Positions 43,362-51,709 of a stretch of 64,000 nucleotides of DNA are shown here, one piece after another. The position numbers and the translations under genes are program-made. A model generated the notes under the pieces. The model did no database searches and had not been told where the DNA came from. It saw nothing but the letters and a program-made list of their open reading frames with translations. The stretch is taken from positions 1,736,001-1,800,000 of the forward strand of contig JHVA01000001.1 of assembly GCA_000688615.1 (NCBI GenBank). Reading direction: 5' to 3'. Source of the stretch: Acidobacteriaceae bacterium KBS 146. Its GTDB lineage: Bacteria > Acidobacteriota > Terriglobia > Terriglobales > Acidobacteriaceae. Numbering within the stretch: the first letter of the stretch is position 1; the number at the start of each line of letters is the position of its first letter.

Positions 43362-43407
43362 CTTCCCTCACTTGGTTGTGACACAACCTGCTGTTGCAAC
43401 GCAAAGC

Positions 43408-44271
43408 TTATTGCACCTTAGCGCCGTATTTGCGCGCAATCTCCGCACTGGCTGATTGCAGGCTTTCGAGCGGACCAAATTGAGGCAGCTCTGCCCCCAG
43501 CGCGCGCAACTCTTCCAACACCATCTCCGTAGGAAGGTTGCCCACCAGAACATCCTGTGCAAACGGACAGCCGCCCAGACCGCCAATGGCAGCGTCGAAG
43601 CGCCTGCATCCGGCGGTATATGCCGCACGCACCAGTTCACGGGCATTCTCGTAGCGGCCGTGGAGGTGCACGCCAATTTCGACCTCGTCGTGCACTGCCA
43701 TTACGTCGCTCACGACGTCGGCTATCAGCTTCGGCGTCGCCACGCCGACCGTATCCGCAAGCGAGATCTGCGTCACGCCCGAATCGACCAGCAGATCGCA
43801 GGCGTCCACCACCTCATCGATCGACCACGCATCTCCATACGGATTCCCAAAAGCCATCGAGATATACGCCACCACGCCCAATCCAGCCTTGTACGCCAGC
43901 GTTCCCACCTGCTCTAACGCCTCGAGCGATTCTTCGGGAGTCTGATTTTGGTTGCGTTGTAGAAATCCCGGCGAGATGGAATAAGGAAAGCCCAGCGTCC
44001 GCACGGCCTCAGTCTTGATAGCCCGGTCAGCTCCCTTGGCATTAACAACAATCCCGATGATCTCAACATCGTCCGGCGCATCGAGATAGTCCAGCACCTT
44101 CTCGGAGTCGTTCATCTGCGGCACAGCGGCCGCCGAGACGAAGCTGACGGCATCGATGTGCCGAAAACCTGCGGCGATCAGCAGGCGCAGGTAGTCTGCC
44201 TTTACTTCCGCAGGTATATGCAGGGGCAGCCCCTGCCATGCGTCCCGGGGGCATTCAATGACTTTTATCAT
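43408..44271 (-). CDS. hydroxymethylglutaryl-CoA lyase
   Basis: A 287-residue TIM-barrel enzyme cleaving HMG-CoA to acetoacetate and acetyl-CoA, the last step of leucine degradation. 'KVIECPRDAWQGLP' opens the barrel (the usual 'EVGPRDGLQ' reads ECPRDAWQG here). 'ISLADTVGVATPKLI' and 'GVHLHGRYENARELVRAAYTAGCRRFDAAIGGLGGCPFAQ' carry the metal ligands and the catalytic Cys (GGCPFA), followed by 'GNLPTE'. The altered opening motif may change substrate range. It lies 10 bases after the small membrane protein gene. Confidence 0.88.
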   Translation of the reverse strand: MIKVIECPRDAWQGLPLHIPAEVKADYLRLLIAAGFRHIDAVSFVSAAAVPQMNDSEKVLDYLDAPDDVEIIGIVVNAKGADRAIKTEAVRTLGFPYSISPGFLQRNQNQTPEESLEALEQVGTLAYKAGLGVVAYISMAFGNPYGDAWSIDEVVDACDLLVDSGVTQISLADTVGVATPKLIADVVSDVMAVHDEVEIGVHLHGRYENARELVRAAYTAGCRRFDAAIGGLGGCPFAQDVLVGNLPTEMVLEELRALGAELPQFGPLESLQSASAEIARKYGAKVQ

Positions 44272-44281
44272 TTGAGTCTTT

Positions 44282-44785
44282 CTAGTTTTTGTACTTCTCC
44301 CACAGCACGAATATCAGCATCAATGCCAGATAACCTGACAGCACAAGTACCGCTCGCTTCCACCCATTTCGAACTTGGTCCCATTGAAGCCTCTCCTTAT
44401 CTATAACCTGTACCGCTCGGCCTTCGTTCGCAGGATGAACAACCCTGTACGACCCAACAGGGATAAGTGGGAGATACGCAAACTCAATCCAGCGAGTTGC
44501 TACAGCCGCACCTTTCCCTAGTCTCTTATATCCCCTGAATCTCAGACCAGTTCCGCGGTAGTAAGGATTGCTGCCCACCCGAATCTGAAGCTCCGATTGC
44601 TTCAATCTGCGGCTTTCCTCATGCACTTCCTTGACAGAGATACTGCGCCTGCTAAGCTCTGCCCGTAACGCATCCTCAGCCTGAGGAACCAAACCACCTT
44701 CGGCTGCGAGCCTTAGAATTTCGCTGCCCAGCATCTCCCGATATCGAGACTCGAAATCCGCTCGATCTTTTATTTGAGCATTCAC
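44282..44785 (-). CDS. unknown C-terminally membrane-anchored protein inside the leucine-catabolism operon
   Basis: A 167-residue protein that begins with GTG in a GTGA overlap with the stop of the carboxyltransferase gene, so it is translationally coupled. It is charged and helical at first ('FESRYREMLGSEILRLAAEGGLVPQAEDALRAELSRR', about 10-46), then has a strand-rich middle (GTGLRFRGYKRLGKGAAVATRWIEFAYLPLIPVGSYRV), and ends in one membrane helix (VLVLSGYLALMLIFVLWEKYK). I do not recognise the family. A function in acyl-CoA catabolism is not evident, and it may be an inserted gene. Confidence 0.7.
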   Translation of the reverse strand: MNAQIKDRADFESRYREMLGSEILRLAAEGGLVPQAEDALRAELSRRSISVKEVHEESRRLKQSELQIRVGSNPYYRGTGLRFRGYKRLGKGAAVATRWIEFAYLPLIPVGSYRVVHPANEGRAVQVIDKERLQWDQVRNGWKRAVLVLSGYLALMLIFVLWEKYKN

Positions 44786-46506
44786 GTCTGCAGCACCCCC
44801 GGATTGAACCTCCCCACCTCCGGATTCAGCGCACAAGCGTCGAGCGCTGTCATCAGAACCTCGCGCGTCTTCGCTGGATCAATGATCGCGTCGACCCACA
44901 TCCTCGCCGCTCCATACCGAGGATCGGCCTGTGAATCATACGTCGCCTTGATCTCCTCGTAGATCGTCTTCTTCTCTTCTTCGGAGAGATGCTTGCCCCC
45001 GCGCTCCATCTGCTTCACCCGAACCTCGACCAGCGTATTCGCCGCCGAAGCCCCACTCATCACCGCGTAGCGCGCCGTAGGCCACGCAAAGATGAAGCGT
45101 GGGTCGTATGCCTTGCCGCACATCGCATAGTGCCCCGCACCAAAGCTCCCGCCGATGATCACCGTAATCTTGGGCACCACGCTCGTCGACACCGCCGAAA
45201 CCATCTTCGCCCCCGCGCGGATAATGCCGCTCCACTCCGCGTCCTTGCCCACCATAAAGCCGTTGACGTCGTGGAGAAAGATCAGCGGGATCAGGTTCTG
45301 GTTGCAGTCCATGATGAAGCGCGCCGCCTTCTGCGCACTCTCCGTGTAGATCACCCCACCGAACTCTGTACGCTTCGAGCCAGCCTGCGGCCCCATCGCC
45401 ACGGTCTGCTGCTGGTGAACTTTCTGGTTCGCGACGATCCCAACAGCACGTCCGCCGATCCGCGCATACCCGCACAGCAAGGTGCGCCCAAAGTCGGCCT
45501 TATACTCATCGAACTCTGATCGGTCGACGATCCGTGCGATCACTTCCCGCATGTCGTAGACATTCGTCGGCGCCTTCGCCGGGTCAGGATCGATGAGGCC
45601 GTACACCTCCTCTGCTGCATATCTGGGAGCATCCTTCGCTGCGTCGTATGGAACCACGCTGAAGGGCCCGTCTGCCCGTTCGCCAATCTTGCCCACCAGC
45701 GACCGCAGCCGTGCGATGCACAGATGATCGTTCGGCTCCTTGAAGTCCACCGTACCCGAGATCTCCGCATGCATCGCCGCGCCACCCAGCTCCTCCGGGT
45801 CGCTCTTCTGTCCGATGGCAGCCTGCACCAGCGAGGGCCCCGCGAGAAACAACCCCGACCCCTCCGTCATCAGCACGGTATCGGTCATCACCGGCAGATA
45901 CGCTCCGCCGGCCACGCACATCCCCATGATCGCCGTGATCTGCGGAACTCCCAACGAACTCATCACCGCGTTGTTGCGGAACACACGGCCGAAGTCATCC
46001 TGGTCGGGAAAGACGTCCTCCTGCAGGGGCAGAAACACCCCGGCGGAGTCCACCAGGTACAGCGTCGGAATACGGTTGTCGAGCGCAATCGTCTGCGCGC
46101 GCAGTACCTTCTTCGCCGTCATGGGAAAGAAAGCCCCCGCCTTCACCGTCGCGTCATTCGCGACGATCATGCACAACCGTCCGCTCACCCGCCCCAGCCC
46201 GGTCACGACGCCCGCACCGGGAGCGCCGCCGAACTCCTCGTACATTCCATGTGCCGCCCAGAGGCCGAGCTCCAGAAACTCCGTGCCCTCATCCAACAGA
46301 AGCGCCAGCCGTTCGCGCACCGTCAGCCGTCCCTTGGCCCGTTGCGCCTCCGAAGCCTTCGTTCCGCCGCCCTGCCGAATCACGGCCTCCTGCTCACGCA
46401 AACCAGTCATCAACGCCTGCAGCGCCGACCGGTTCGCAGCAAACCGTGCGGCCTTCACGTCCAGCTTCGACTCCAGCCGTCCCTCCGACCCCAGACCCTC
46501 CGCCAT
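44782..46506 (-). CDS. acyl-CoA carboxylase carboxyltransferase (beta) subunit, probably methylcrotonyl-CoA carboxylase
   Basis: A 574-residue carboxyltransferase. The ATG at 46506 has GAGGAG eight bases upstream. The acyl-CoA half has 'GGTKASEAQRAKGRLTVRERLALLLDEG' and 'YLVDSAGVFLPLQEDVFPDQDDFGRVFRNNA', the latter close to methylcrotonyl-CoA carboxylase beta. The carboxybiotin half has 'QMGPQAGSKRTEFGGVI'-type context and 'HDVNGFMVGKDAEWSGIIRAGAKM', 'VPKITVIIGGSFGAGHYAMCGKAYDPRFIFAWPTARYAVM'. HMG-CoA lyase and a hydratase follow, fitting leucine degradation. The biotin carboxylase/carrier subunit is not adjacent. Confidence 0.92.
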   Translation of the reverse strand: MAEGLGSEGRLESKLDVKAARFAANRSALQALMTGLREQEAVIRQGGGTKASEAQRAKGRLTVRERLALLLDEGTEFLELGLWAAHGMYEEFGGAPGAGVVTGLGRVSGRLCMIVANDATVKAGAFFPMTAKKVLRAQTIALDNRIPTLYLVDSAGVFLPLQEDVFPDQDDFGRVFRNNAVMSSLGVPQITAIMGMCVAGGAYLPVMTDTVLMTEGSGLFLAGPSLVQAAIGQKSDPEELGGAAMHAEISGTVDFKEPNDHLCIARLRSLVGKIGERADGPFSVVPYDAAKDAPRYAAEEVYGLIDPDPAKAPTNVYDMREVIARIVDRSEFDEYKADFGRTLLCGYARIGGRAVGIVANQKVHQQQTVAMGPQAGSKRTEFGGVIYTESAQKAARFIMDCNQNLIPLIFLHDVNGFMVGKDAEWSGIIRAGAKMVSAVSTSVVPKITVIIGGSFGAGHYAMCGKAYDPRFIFAWPTARYAVMSGASAANTLVEVRVKQMERGGKHLSEEEKKTIYEEIKATYDSQADPRYGAARMWVDAIIDPAKTREVLMTALDACALNPEVGRFNPGVLQT

Positions 46507-46618
46507 CGGCACCGCTCCTCAAAGACTCGTCAGCATAGCATCTTAGCCAATTCAACAACAGACTATGCTGCACGCGGTCACAGCTTCAGTCCGTGTACCC
46601 TGTCTCTGCGGAGGATCC

Positions 46619-47155
46619 ATGCGGCGTACAACCTATCTGGCCGGCATGCTGCTTGCTGCCTCTACGATGCTCGCCTGCCGTCAGCCAACCGCATCGCAAC
46701 AGAATCTGCCAACCAACCCGGTTCCTGCTGCGGTCCAGAAACATGCCGCCCCCCAACAGCCCGACACAGCGATCGATCAGTCCGTCTCCGCAAACGTCGG
46801 TGACCCGGCAAAGCTCCGGGAGACACTCAGCACGCTCCAGGAGGCCGTCCGGAAACACGATGCCGCCGCCGTAGCCGCTCTCGTCAACTATCCCATTACC
46901 ATCAACCCCCACACTCCGACCACCGTCATCATCCGCACACCCGTGACGTTCGTCGCCCGTTACGACCAGATCATCACCCCACATGTTGCGGACGTCATCG
47001 AGCAACAAAAATACGCAGACCTCTTCGTCAACTACCAGGGAGCGATGTTAGGCAACGGCGAGCTCTGGATCGCAGGCATCTGCCGCGACAAAACCTGCAC
47101 GCAAACCGATATAAAGATCAAAACAATTCAGAACACATCAGGGAAGCCGAAGTAG
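46619..47155 (+). CDS. hypothetical lipoprotein
   Basis: A 178-residue protein from the ATG at 46619 with GGAGG five bases upstream. The lipobox STMLAC ends the signal peptide near residue 20, so a diacylglyceryl-Cys anchor is predicted. The mature part holds a Pro/Gln-rich linker (about 25-60) and a compact domain ('LRETLSTLQEAVRKHDAAAVAALVNYPITINPHTPT', 'GELWIAGICRDKTCTQTDIKIKTIQ') that resembles small NTF2-like or periplasmic stress proteins. No named family is assigned. It is divergent from the carboxyltransferase gene. Confidence 0.72.
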   Translation: MRRTTYLAGMLLAASTMLACRQPTASQQNLPTNPVPAAVQKHAAPQQPDTAIDQSVSANVGDPAKLRETLSTLQEAVRKHDAAAVAALVNYPITINPHTPTTVIIRTPVTFVARYDQIITPHVADVIEQQKYADLFVNYQGAMLGNGELWIAGICRDKTCTQTDIKIKTIQNTSGKPK

Positions 47156-47158
47156 ACC

Positions 47159-47270
47159 GGGTGCCCCATCTTCGCCGCAGTTCTGTCGCGGGCTAAGGTG
47201 GGCTCCTTTGAGCGCCGCCGGGTGCCCCATACATCCGAAGCATGTGGGAGATTTGAGCGAAGCTCGAACC
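47159..47270. repeat. tandem pair of GTGCCCCAT-type dispersed repeats
   Basis: Two units begin GGGTGCCCCAT at 47159 and 47220. The second continues CATGTGGG and GAGCGAAGCTCGAACC, matching the unit at 19452-19519. The pair fills the space between the lipoprotein and pncA. Confidence 0.6.
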
Positions 47271-47292
47271 GTTCTCTTATCATCAGAACTCA

Positions 47293-47943
47293 ATGATTAC
47301 CCTCGGCCCCACCGACGCTCTCCTCGTCATCGACGTCCAGAACGACTTCTGCCCGGGCGGTGCGCTCGCCGTCAAAGGCGGCGACGAGATCGTCCCGCTG
47401 ATCAACCAACTGGGCCAGCGCTTCGAGCACGTCATCCTCACGCAGGACTGGCATCCGGCGGGACATATCTCCTTCGCCTCATCCCATCCCGGCAAGCGGC
47501 CCTTCGAAACGATCGAGGTCGACTACGGGACCCAGACCCTCTGGCCCGATCATTGCGTCCAGGGCACCCGCGGAGCCGACTTCTACCCCGGCCTCAACCT
47601 CCCACACGCCGAGCTGATCCTGCGCAAAGGCTTCCGCCGCGAAATCGATAGCTACTCGGCCTTCCTCGAAGACGACCACACCACCTCCACCGGCCTCGCC
47701 AGCTACCTGCGAGAGCGTGGACTGAAGAGACTCTTTCTCTGTGGGCTGGCGTACGACTTTTGTGTACGATTTTCCGCTATCGACGGGACAGCGGCAGGAT
47801 TCGAATGCATTGTGATTGAAAATGCCACGCGACCCGTTAATCTGGCAGCTTCGTTAGAACAGTCCCATGCCAACTTGCAGGAGCGCGGTATTTCTAAGAT
47901 TCAGGCACAAGAAGTTGATACATCTGTCCAGATATCACGTTAA
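47293..47943 (+). CDS. pncA: nicotinamidase
   Basis: Hydrolyses nicotinamide to nicotinate in NAD salvage. The 216-residue isochorismatase-fold protein has the catalytic Asp in 'LLVIDVQNDFCPGGALAV' (about 11-26), the metal site 'TQDWHPAGHISFAS' (about 50-63), 'LWPDHCVQGTRGADF', the catalytic Lys region 'LILRKGF' and the nucleophile Cys in 'CGLAYDFCVRFSAIDG'. All key residues are visible. It is somewhat long at the C-terminus (about 15 extra residues), and its stop codon is followed in the same frame by a further open stretch of 127 codons. Confidence 0.94.
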   Translation: MITLGPTDALLVIDVQNDFCPGGALAVKGGDEIVPLINQLGQRFEHVILTQDWHPAGHISFASSHPGKRPFETIEVDYGTQTLWPDHCVQGTRGADFYPGLNLPHAELILRKGFRREIDSYSAFLEDDHTTSTGLASYLRERGLKRLFLCGLAYDFCVRFSAIDGTAAGFECIVIENATRPVNLAASLEQSHANLQERGISKIQAQEVDTSVQISR

Positions 47944-48324
47944 GGTGTCTATTCATGCCGGAACCTTTCAGCGAACTTTCAAATCGACTCTTCATTTCAA
48001 AGAACTGGGAAAAAAACTACTGCCACAATTCTCAGCAGCACCTTTCACGGTGCCAGATTATGGGAGGTATCGAGTAATAGCGGCTTCTACATCATTGAAT
48101 TCAGCTACAGAGTCAATGGCAAACAATTCGTCGGACGCTACAAACGCCATGACACTCTCATACCCGGCCACAAGATTGAGATTCTCTACAATCCATCGAA
48201 GCCTGATGAAAACAATTTATCCGGTGATGAAAGCGGTCTCCTACTGCGGTGGATTGTTCGGCTCATATCAGCGCTTCGTTGGAAGTGTTATCTACCTCGT
48301 AATCCACTTCGATATCCCGCTTAG
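47944..48324 (+). pseudogene. start-less DUF3592-like gene remnant in frame with pncA
   Basis: Directly after the pncA TAA the same frame stays open until TAG at 48322-48324. It encodes 'GFYIIEFSYRVNGKQFVG' and 'LIPGHKIEILYNPSKPDENN', the Y-x-V-x-G-K / G-x-x-V-x-V-x-YNP-x-x-P pattern of DUF3592-type proteins, then a basic hydrophobic tail. No ATG, GTG or TTG occurs in the frame before the domain, so it looks like a beheaded gene or the far half of a former fusion. Composition is more AT-rich than in neighbours. A longer overlapping frame (47867-48340) encodes nothing familiar. Confidence 0.5.
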
Positions 48325-48336
48325 ATATCGACCCTT

Positions 48337-48936
48337 TTAACTCCCTGCCAACCCTAACTCCCCACTCCGCTCCTGCATAGCCTTCAGACAATTCCCCACA
48401 TGCTCCTCCAGCGGAATCCCCAGCAGCTCCGCCCCGCCCGTAATATCCTCACGCTTCACTGCCCGCGCGAACGCCTTGTCCTTCATCTTCTTCTTCACCC
48501 CCGCAACTTCGACATCGAGAATCGACTTCGTCGGCTTCACCAGCGCGCACGCCGTCAGAAAACCGGCCAGCTCATCGCACGCAAACAGAGCACGCTCCAT
48601 GTGTGACTCACGGGCTACTCCTGAATAGTCCGCGTGCGCCAGAATCGCGTTGAGCACTGTCTCCGGCCAGCCCAGCTCGCGCAGATGGCCTACGCCCACA
48701 AACGGATGCTCCTCCAGCGATGGATGGCGCTCGTAGTCCATGTCGTGCAGCAGTCCCGCACAGGCATACGGCTCGGCAAACGCGTCGGCCTCCGCTCCGC
48801 GCAGCCCCAGCCTCTCGGCTTCAAGTCTTCCGTAGGCCTCTGTGCAGATAGAAACCGCTATACCGTGCTTACGAAGCGACTCGCTCTTCGTCCATTCTTC
48901 AAGCAGTTGTAAGGCGTCGGATCGTCCGAACCCCAT
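48337..48936 (-). CDS. HD-domain protein
   Basis: A 199-residue single HD domain from the ATG at 48936 (GGAGAG upstream; a longer frame adds 12 residues). The metal motif is 'GLLHDMDYERHPSLEEHPFVG' (about 64-84), with 'ILAHADYSG' as the following His ligand. HD proteins of this size are usually hydrolases of nucleotides or phosphate esters; the substrate is unknown. It is divergent from the XRE regulator. Confidence 0.85.
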   Translation of the reverse strand: MGFGRSDALQLLEEWTKSESLRKHGIAVSICTEAYGRLEAERLGLRGAEADAFAEPYACAGLLHDMDYERHPSLEEHPFVGVGHLRELGWPETVLNAILAHADYSGVARESHMERALFACDELAGFLTACALVKPTKSILDVEVAGVKKKMKDKAFARAVKREDITGGAELLGIPLEEHVGNCLKAMQERSGELGLAGS

Positions 48937-49146
48937 GTTCTCTCTCCTTCGCCGTCCCATTTTCTGGCGCACTGTACAAGTTACTACTTTGGTTCTCTTC
49001 TGGTTTTTCCCGGTATTTTACTAAGAACTGGCGGTTTTCCTCTTGACTCATCAGGAACCCCAGTGTCACTCTAGGCACATCTCCTGCTTCGTTATCGGAC
49101 ATGAGATGCGGTCCTTGCTCTGGGTCCGCCCGCGTCAACACAACTT

Positions 49147-49680
49147 ATGGCAACCATGATGGCACCCGTCGAGCAGCGCGAGGTCCTGCGCTGCGACCAT
49201 TGCAGCCTGGTCCAGTTCCGCACAGTCAGTTCCCTGTGCCGCCGCTGCCACAAATCGCTCGAGGTTGAAGAACCCGAGCCGACGCCAGCCCCTCTATCGA
49301 TTGTGTCCCCAGTGGCAGCATCCGCCGACGGCCTTCAGGTCGCCAGCGCCGTGCGCGATCTTCGCCACGTCCGCAATCTCTCGCAGCGGCAGCTCGCGGC
49401 CCGCATGAATGTGCCCCGCACCTACATCTCCAAGATCGAAAACGGCAAGGCCATGCCGACGCTGTCTTCGCTCGACCGTCTGGCCAAGGCTCTGCAAGTG
49501 GACATCTCCACCCTGCTGCGTGACCCCAATACCCGGCACCGCGACGAGACCGCCGTTCTGATGAACGATCCTTTCCTCGCCGAGATTGCTGCGTACGTCT
49601 CGCAACTCGATTCCCTGCAGCGTTCCATCTTCCTCAATCACGTCCGCGAACTGGCCGCAGGCCGCCGCCGCACAGCATAG
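49147..49680 (+). CDS. XRE-family regulator with an N-terminal zinc ribbon
   Basis: A 177-residue DNA-binding protein. Residues 15-39 (LRCDHCSLVQFRTVSSLCRRCHKSL) form a CxxC...CxxC zinc ribbon. The helix-turn-helix is at about 72-130 ('LRHVRNLSQRQLAARMNVPRTYISKIENGKAMPTLSSLDRLAKAL'). The C-terminal helix 'FLAEIAAYVSQLDSLQRSIFLNHVRELAAG' may dimerise. The zinc-ribbon fusion is uncommon for XRE repressors. It lies upstream of uppS in the same direction and may regulate that group; this is an inference from position only. Confidence 0.88.
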   Translation: MATMMAPVEQREVLRCDHCSLVQFRTVSSLCRRCHKSLEVEEPEPTPAPLSIVSPVAASADGLQVASAVRDLRHVRNLSQRQLAARMNVPRTYISKIENGKAMPTLSSLDRLAKALQVDISTLLRDPNTRHRDETAVLMNDPFLAEIAAYVSQLDSLQRSIFLNHVRELAAGRRRTA

Positions 49681-49845
49681 CAAGCAACCTCTTCAAGGTT
49701 GCCTTAAGTAAACTCCTTCGTGCCGTGCCAACCGCCTCAAGCGGAAGGCGCGGCACCCTCCGCACTCCCCATCCTTGAAACCCCCTCATTCTCCGAATCC
49801 ACAGCCCTGGTTCGTTTGCGAAGCCCCTCCCGGTGTGCTAGCGTC

Positions 49846-50781
49846 ATGCTTTGTGAGGTAGTTTTGCCGTCCAGTTTGCCAAGCCGCGTGCACGAGCTGT
49901 CCCCCGAGGAACAGGCTGTTTACCGGCAACTCGATCCCAATCGCATCCCGGAGCACATTGCCATCATTATGGATGGCAACGGCCGCTGGGCGGGCAAACG
50001 CGCTCTGAAGCGCTTCCTCGGGCATCAGCAGGGAGCCGAAAGCGTGCAGTACGTCGTCGAGACCGCCTCCCGGATCAACCTTCCATGGCTGACGCTTTAC
50101 GCCTTTTCACTGGAAAATAATCTTCGCCGGCCCAAGGCCGAGGTCAGTTTTCTGATGAAGCTCCTCAAGAGCTACCTCATCGGCAACGTCAAGCGGATGA
50201 ACGACAACAACGTCCGCATGGCGTACATCGGGCGTACACATGATCTGCCGCAGGAGGTCCAGGAGACCATGCAGTGGGCCATGGAGTCGACCGCAAAGAA
50301 CACCGGCACGACCCTGACGCTCGCTCTCAACTATGGAGCCCGCACCGAGATCGTCGATGCCGTTCGCCGTATCCTGACCGACCTCACCACCGAGGCTCAC
50401 ACCCGGGGCTGCTCCGTCGAAGACCTTCTCGGCGCCGGCGCTCTCGATGCGCTCGACGAATCCACCATCTCCCGCGCCCTGTACACCTCCCAGATGCCCG
50501 ACCCGGACCTCATCGTCCGCACCTCGGGCGAGCAGCGTATCTCTAACTTTCTGCTCTGGCAGATCGCCTATGCGGAGATCTTTATCACCGACCGGCTCTG
50601 GCCTGACTTCCGCGGCATCCACCTGCTCGAAGCCATCGCCGACTATCAGCGCCGCGATCGCCGCTTCGGTGGCCTGAACGAAAACTCCGACGAGAAGATC
50701 GACACGCTCCAGCCAGTCTCCGAACTCGAAACCGAGATCGCAACCGAGCTGTCGCCCCCGCGCGAACTCACCCGCCGCTAA
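49846..50781 (+). CDS. uppS: isoprenyl transferase (undecaprenyl diphosphate synthase)
   Basis: Makes the C55 lipid carrier for peptidoglycan. The 311-residue form from the ATG at 49846 fits the family better than a 42-codon extension. 'PEHIAIIMDGNGRWAGKRALKRFLGHQQGAESV' holds the catalytic Asp and diphosphate contacts, 'YAFSLENNLRRPKAEVSFLMKLL' the substrate helix, and 'DLIVRTSGEQRISNFLLWQIAYAEIFITDRLWPDF' the C-terminal signature. The tail after 'RRFGGL' is acidic and non-conserved. cdsA, dxr and rseP follow after the divergent padR pair, the usual uppS-cdsA-dxr-rseP set. Confidence 0.95.
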   Translation: MLCEVVLPSSLPSRVHELSPEEQAVYRQLDPNRIPEHIAIIMDGNGRWAGKRALKRFLGHQQGAESVQYVVETASRINLPWLTLYAFSLENNLRRPKAEVSFLMKLLKSYLIGNVKRMNDNNVRMAYIGRTHDLPQEVQETMQWAMESTAKNTGTTLTLALNYGARTEIVDAVRRILTDLTTEAHTRGCSVEDLLGAGALDALDESTISRALYTSQMPDPDLIVRTSGEQRISNFLLWQIAYAEIFITDRLWPDFRGIHLLEAIADYQRRDRRFGGLNENSDEKIDTLQPVSELETEIATELSPPRELTRR

Positions 50782-51074
50782 CTGGCCTCAGGCAACTGCT
50801 TCAACTGCTCAATAAACTCGCTCAGAGCCGGGCGAATCTGCGCAAACATCGGATCCTTCCTTCGCATCAGCGTGACCTCACTGAAAAGCTTCAGGCCGAG
50901 CCCGAGCGAAGCTGCCGTCCCTGCATCCAGGCGCAGCTTTGTCTGAAGCCGCTCCACAATCACAAGAATGTCATCGTGATTGGCCGCATAGAAGCTGAGG
51001 GTCTGCCCATGCACGGGTTCGCCCTTTGCATCCGACAGCTTCTCGACCGTGACACGATATCGATACGAGTTCAT
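50778..51074 (-). CDS. DUF3861 family protein
   Basis: A 98-residue soluble protein: 'YRYRVTVEKLSDAKGEPVHGQTLSFYAANHDDILVIVERLQTKL' with 'GLKLFSEVTLMRRKDPMFAQIRPALSEFI' matches DUF3861, of unknown function. Its ATG overlaps the padR stop (ATGA, 51071-51074), so it is coupled to the regulator and probably its effector or co-regulated product. It overlaps the convergent uppS end by four bases. Confidence 0.85.
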   Translation of the reverse strand: MNSYRYRVTVEKLSDAKGEPVHGQTLSFYAANHDDILVIVERLQTKLRLDAGTAASLGLGLKLFSEVTLMRRKDPMFAQIRPALSEFIEQLKQLPEAS

Positions 51075-51694
51075 CCGATCCTCTCAATCTGCTTGGTCGC
51101 AGCATCAATGATGTCGGTTACGGTGTGGACCTGTTCAGTCGTGAGTGATCCCATCTTCATCCTCAGCGCCATGCGAAGGCTCTCGATAGCGCGCTCGATC
51201 TGCTGCGGACGCTGGCGCGTGTACTCCTGACGCAGATGATCGATACGGGCAAACAGAGCATCGACCATCTCCTTGTTCTCGGCCAGTGCCTTCGCTCCCT
51301 CTTCCGTGATGCTGTACTGCTTCCGCGCGCCTTCGGCTGTTCCCGTGATGTGCCCTATCTCTTCCAGCATGGTCAGCATGGGGTAAACCACACCGGGGCT
51401 GGGCGCATAGGTTCCGCCCAGTCTCTCCTGGATGGACTTGATCAGTTCGTAGCCGTGGCTGGGCTTCTCGGAGATAAGCTGCAGGATCACGTAGCGTAGA
51501 TCGCCGGAACCGAACATGCGTCCACCCCACGGTCCTCCAAAGCCCCTCGTCCCGCGGCCGCCATGCCTGCCAGGTCCAAAGTCACCAAATTTTGCGCAGA
51601 ATCGCTCCTGCAGTTGTTCTCTCCTCCCGTGGAAGTCTTCCCTGCCACGGAAACCTCGAAAACATTCGTGTTGATGTTGATATTGATTTCTCAT
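51071..51694 (-). CDS. PadR-family transcriptional regulator
   Basis: A 207-residue regulator. An unusual His/Gly/Arg/Phe-rich N-terminus (about 1-62, QHQHECFRGFRG, RHGGRGTRGFGGPWGGR) precedes the winged helix: 'LRYVILQLISEKPSHGYELIKSIQERLGGTYAPSPGVVYPMLTMLEEIGHI' (about 67-117). A dimerising C-terminal helix follows. The N-terminal segment could bind metal or haem through its His and Cys residues; this is speculation. It forms an operon with DUF3861, and a palindrome lies 16 bases upstream of the start. Confidence 0.9.
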   Translation of the reverse strand: MRNQYQHQHECFRGFRGREDFHGRREQLQERFCAKFGDFGPGRHGGRGTRGFGGPWGGRMFGSGDLRYVILQLISEKPSHGYELIKSIQERLGGTYAPSPGVVYPMLTMLEEIGHITGTAEGARKQYSITEEGAKALAENKEMVDALFARIDHLRQEYTRQRPQQIERAIESLRMALRMKMGSLTTEQVHTVTDIIDAATKQIERIG

Positions 51695-51709
51695 GTTTTA
51701 GAAAGTATC

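Noticed and set aside
47867-48340. 157-codon frame overlapping pncA and the DUF3592-like relic
   Set aside because: Starts inside pncA in another frame and has no family features, whereas the alternative frame encodes a recognisable domain.
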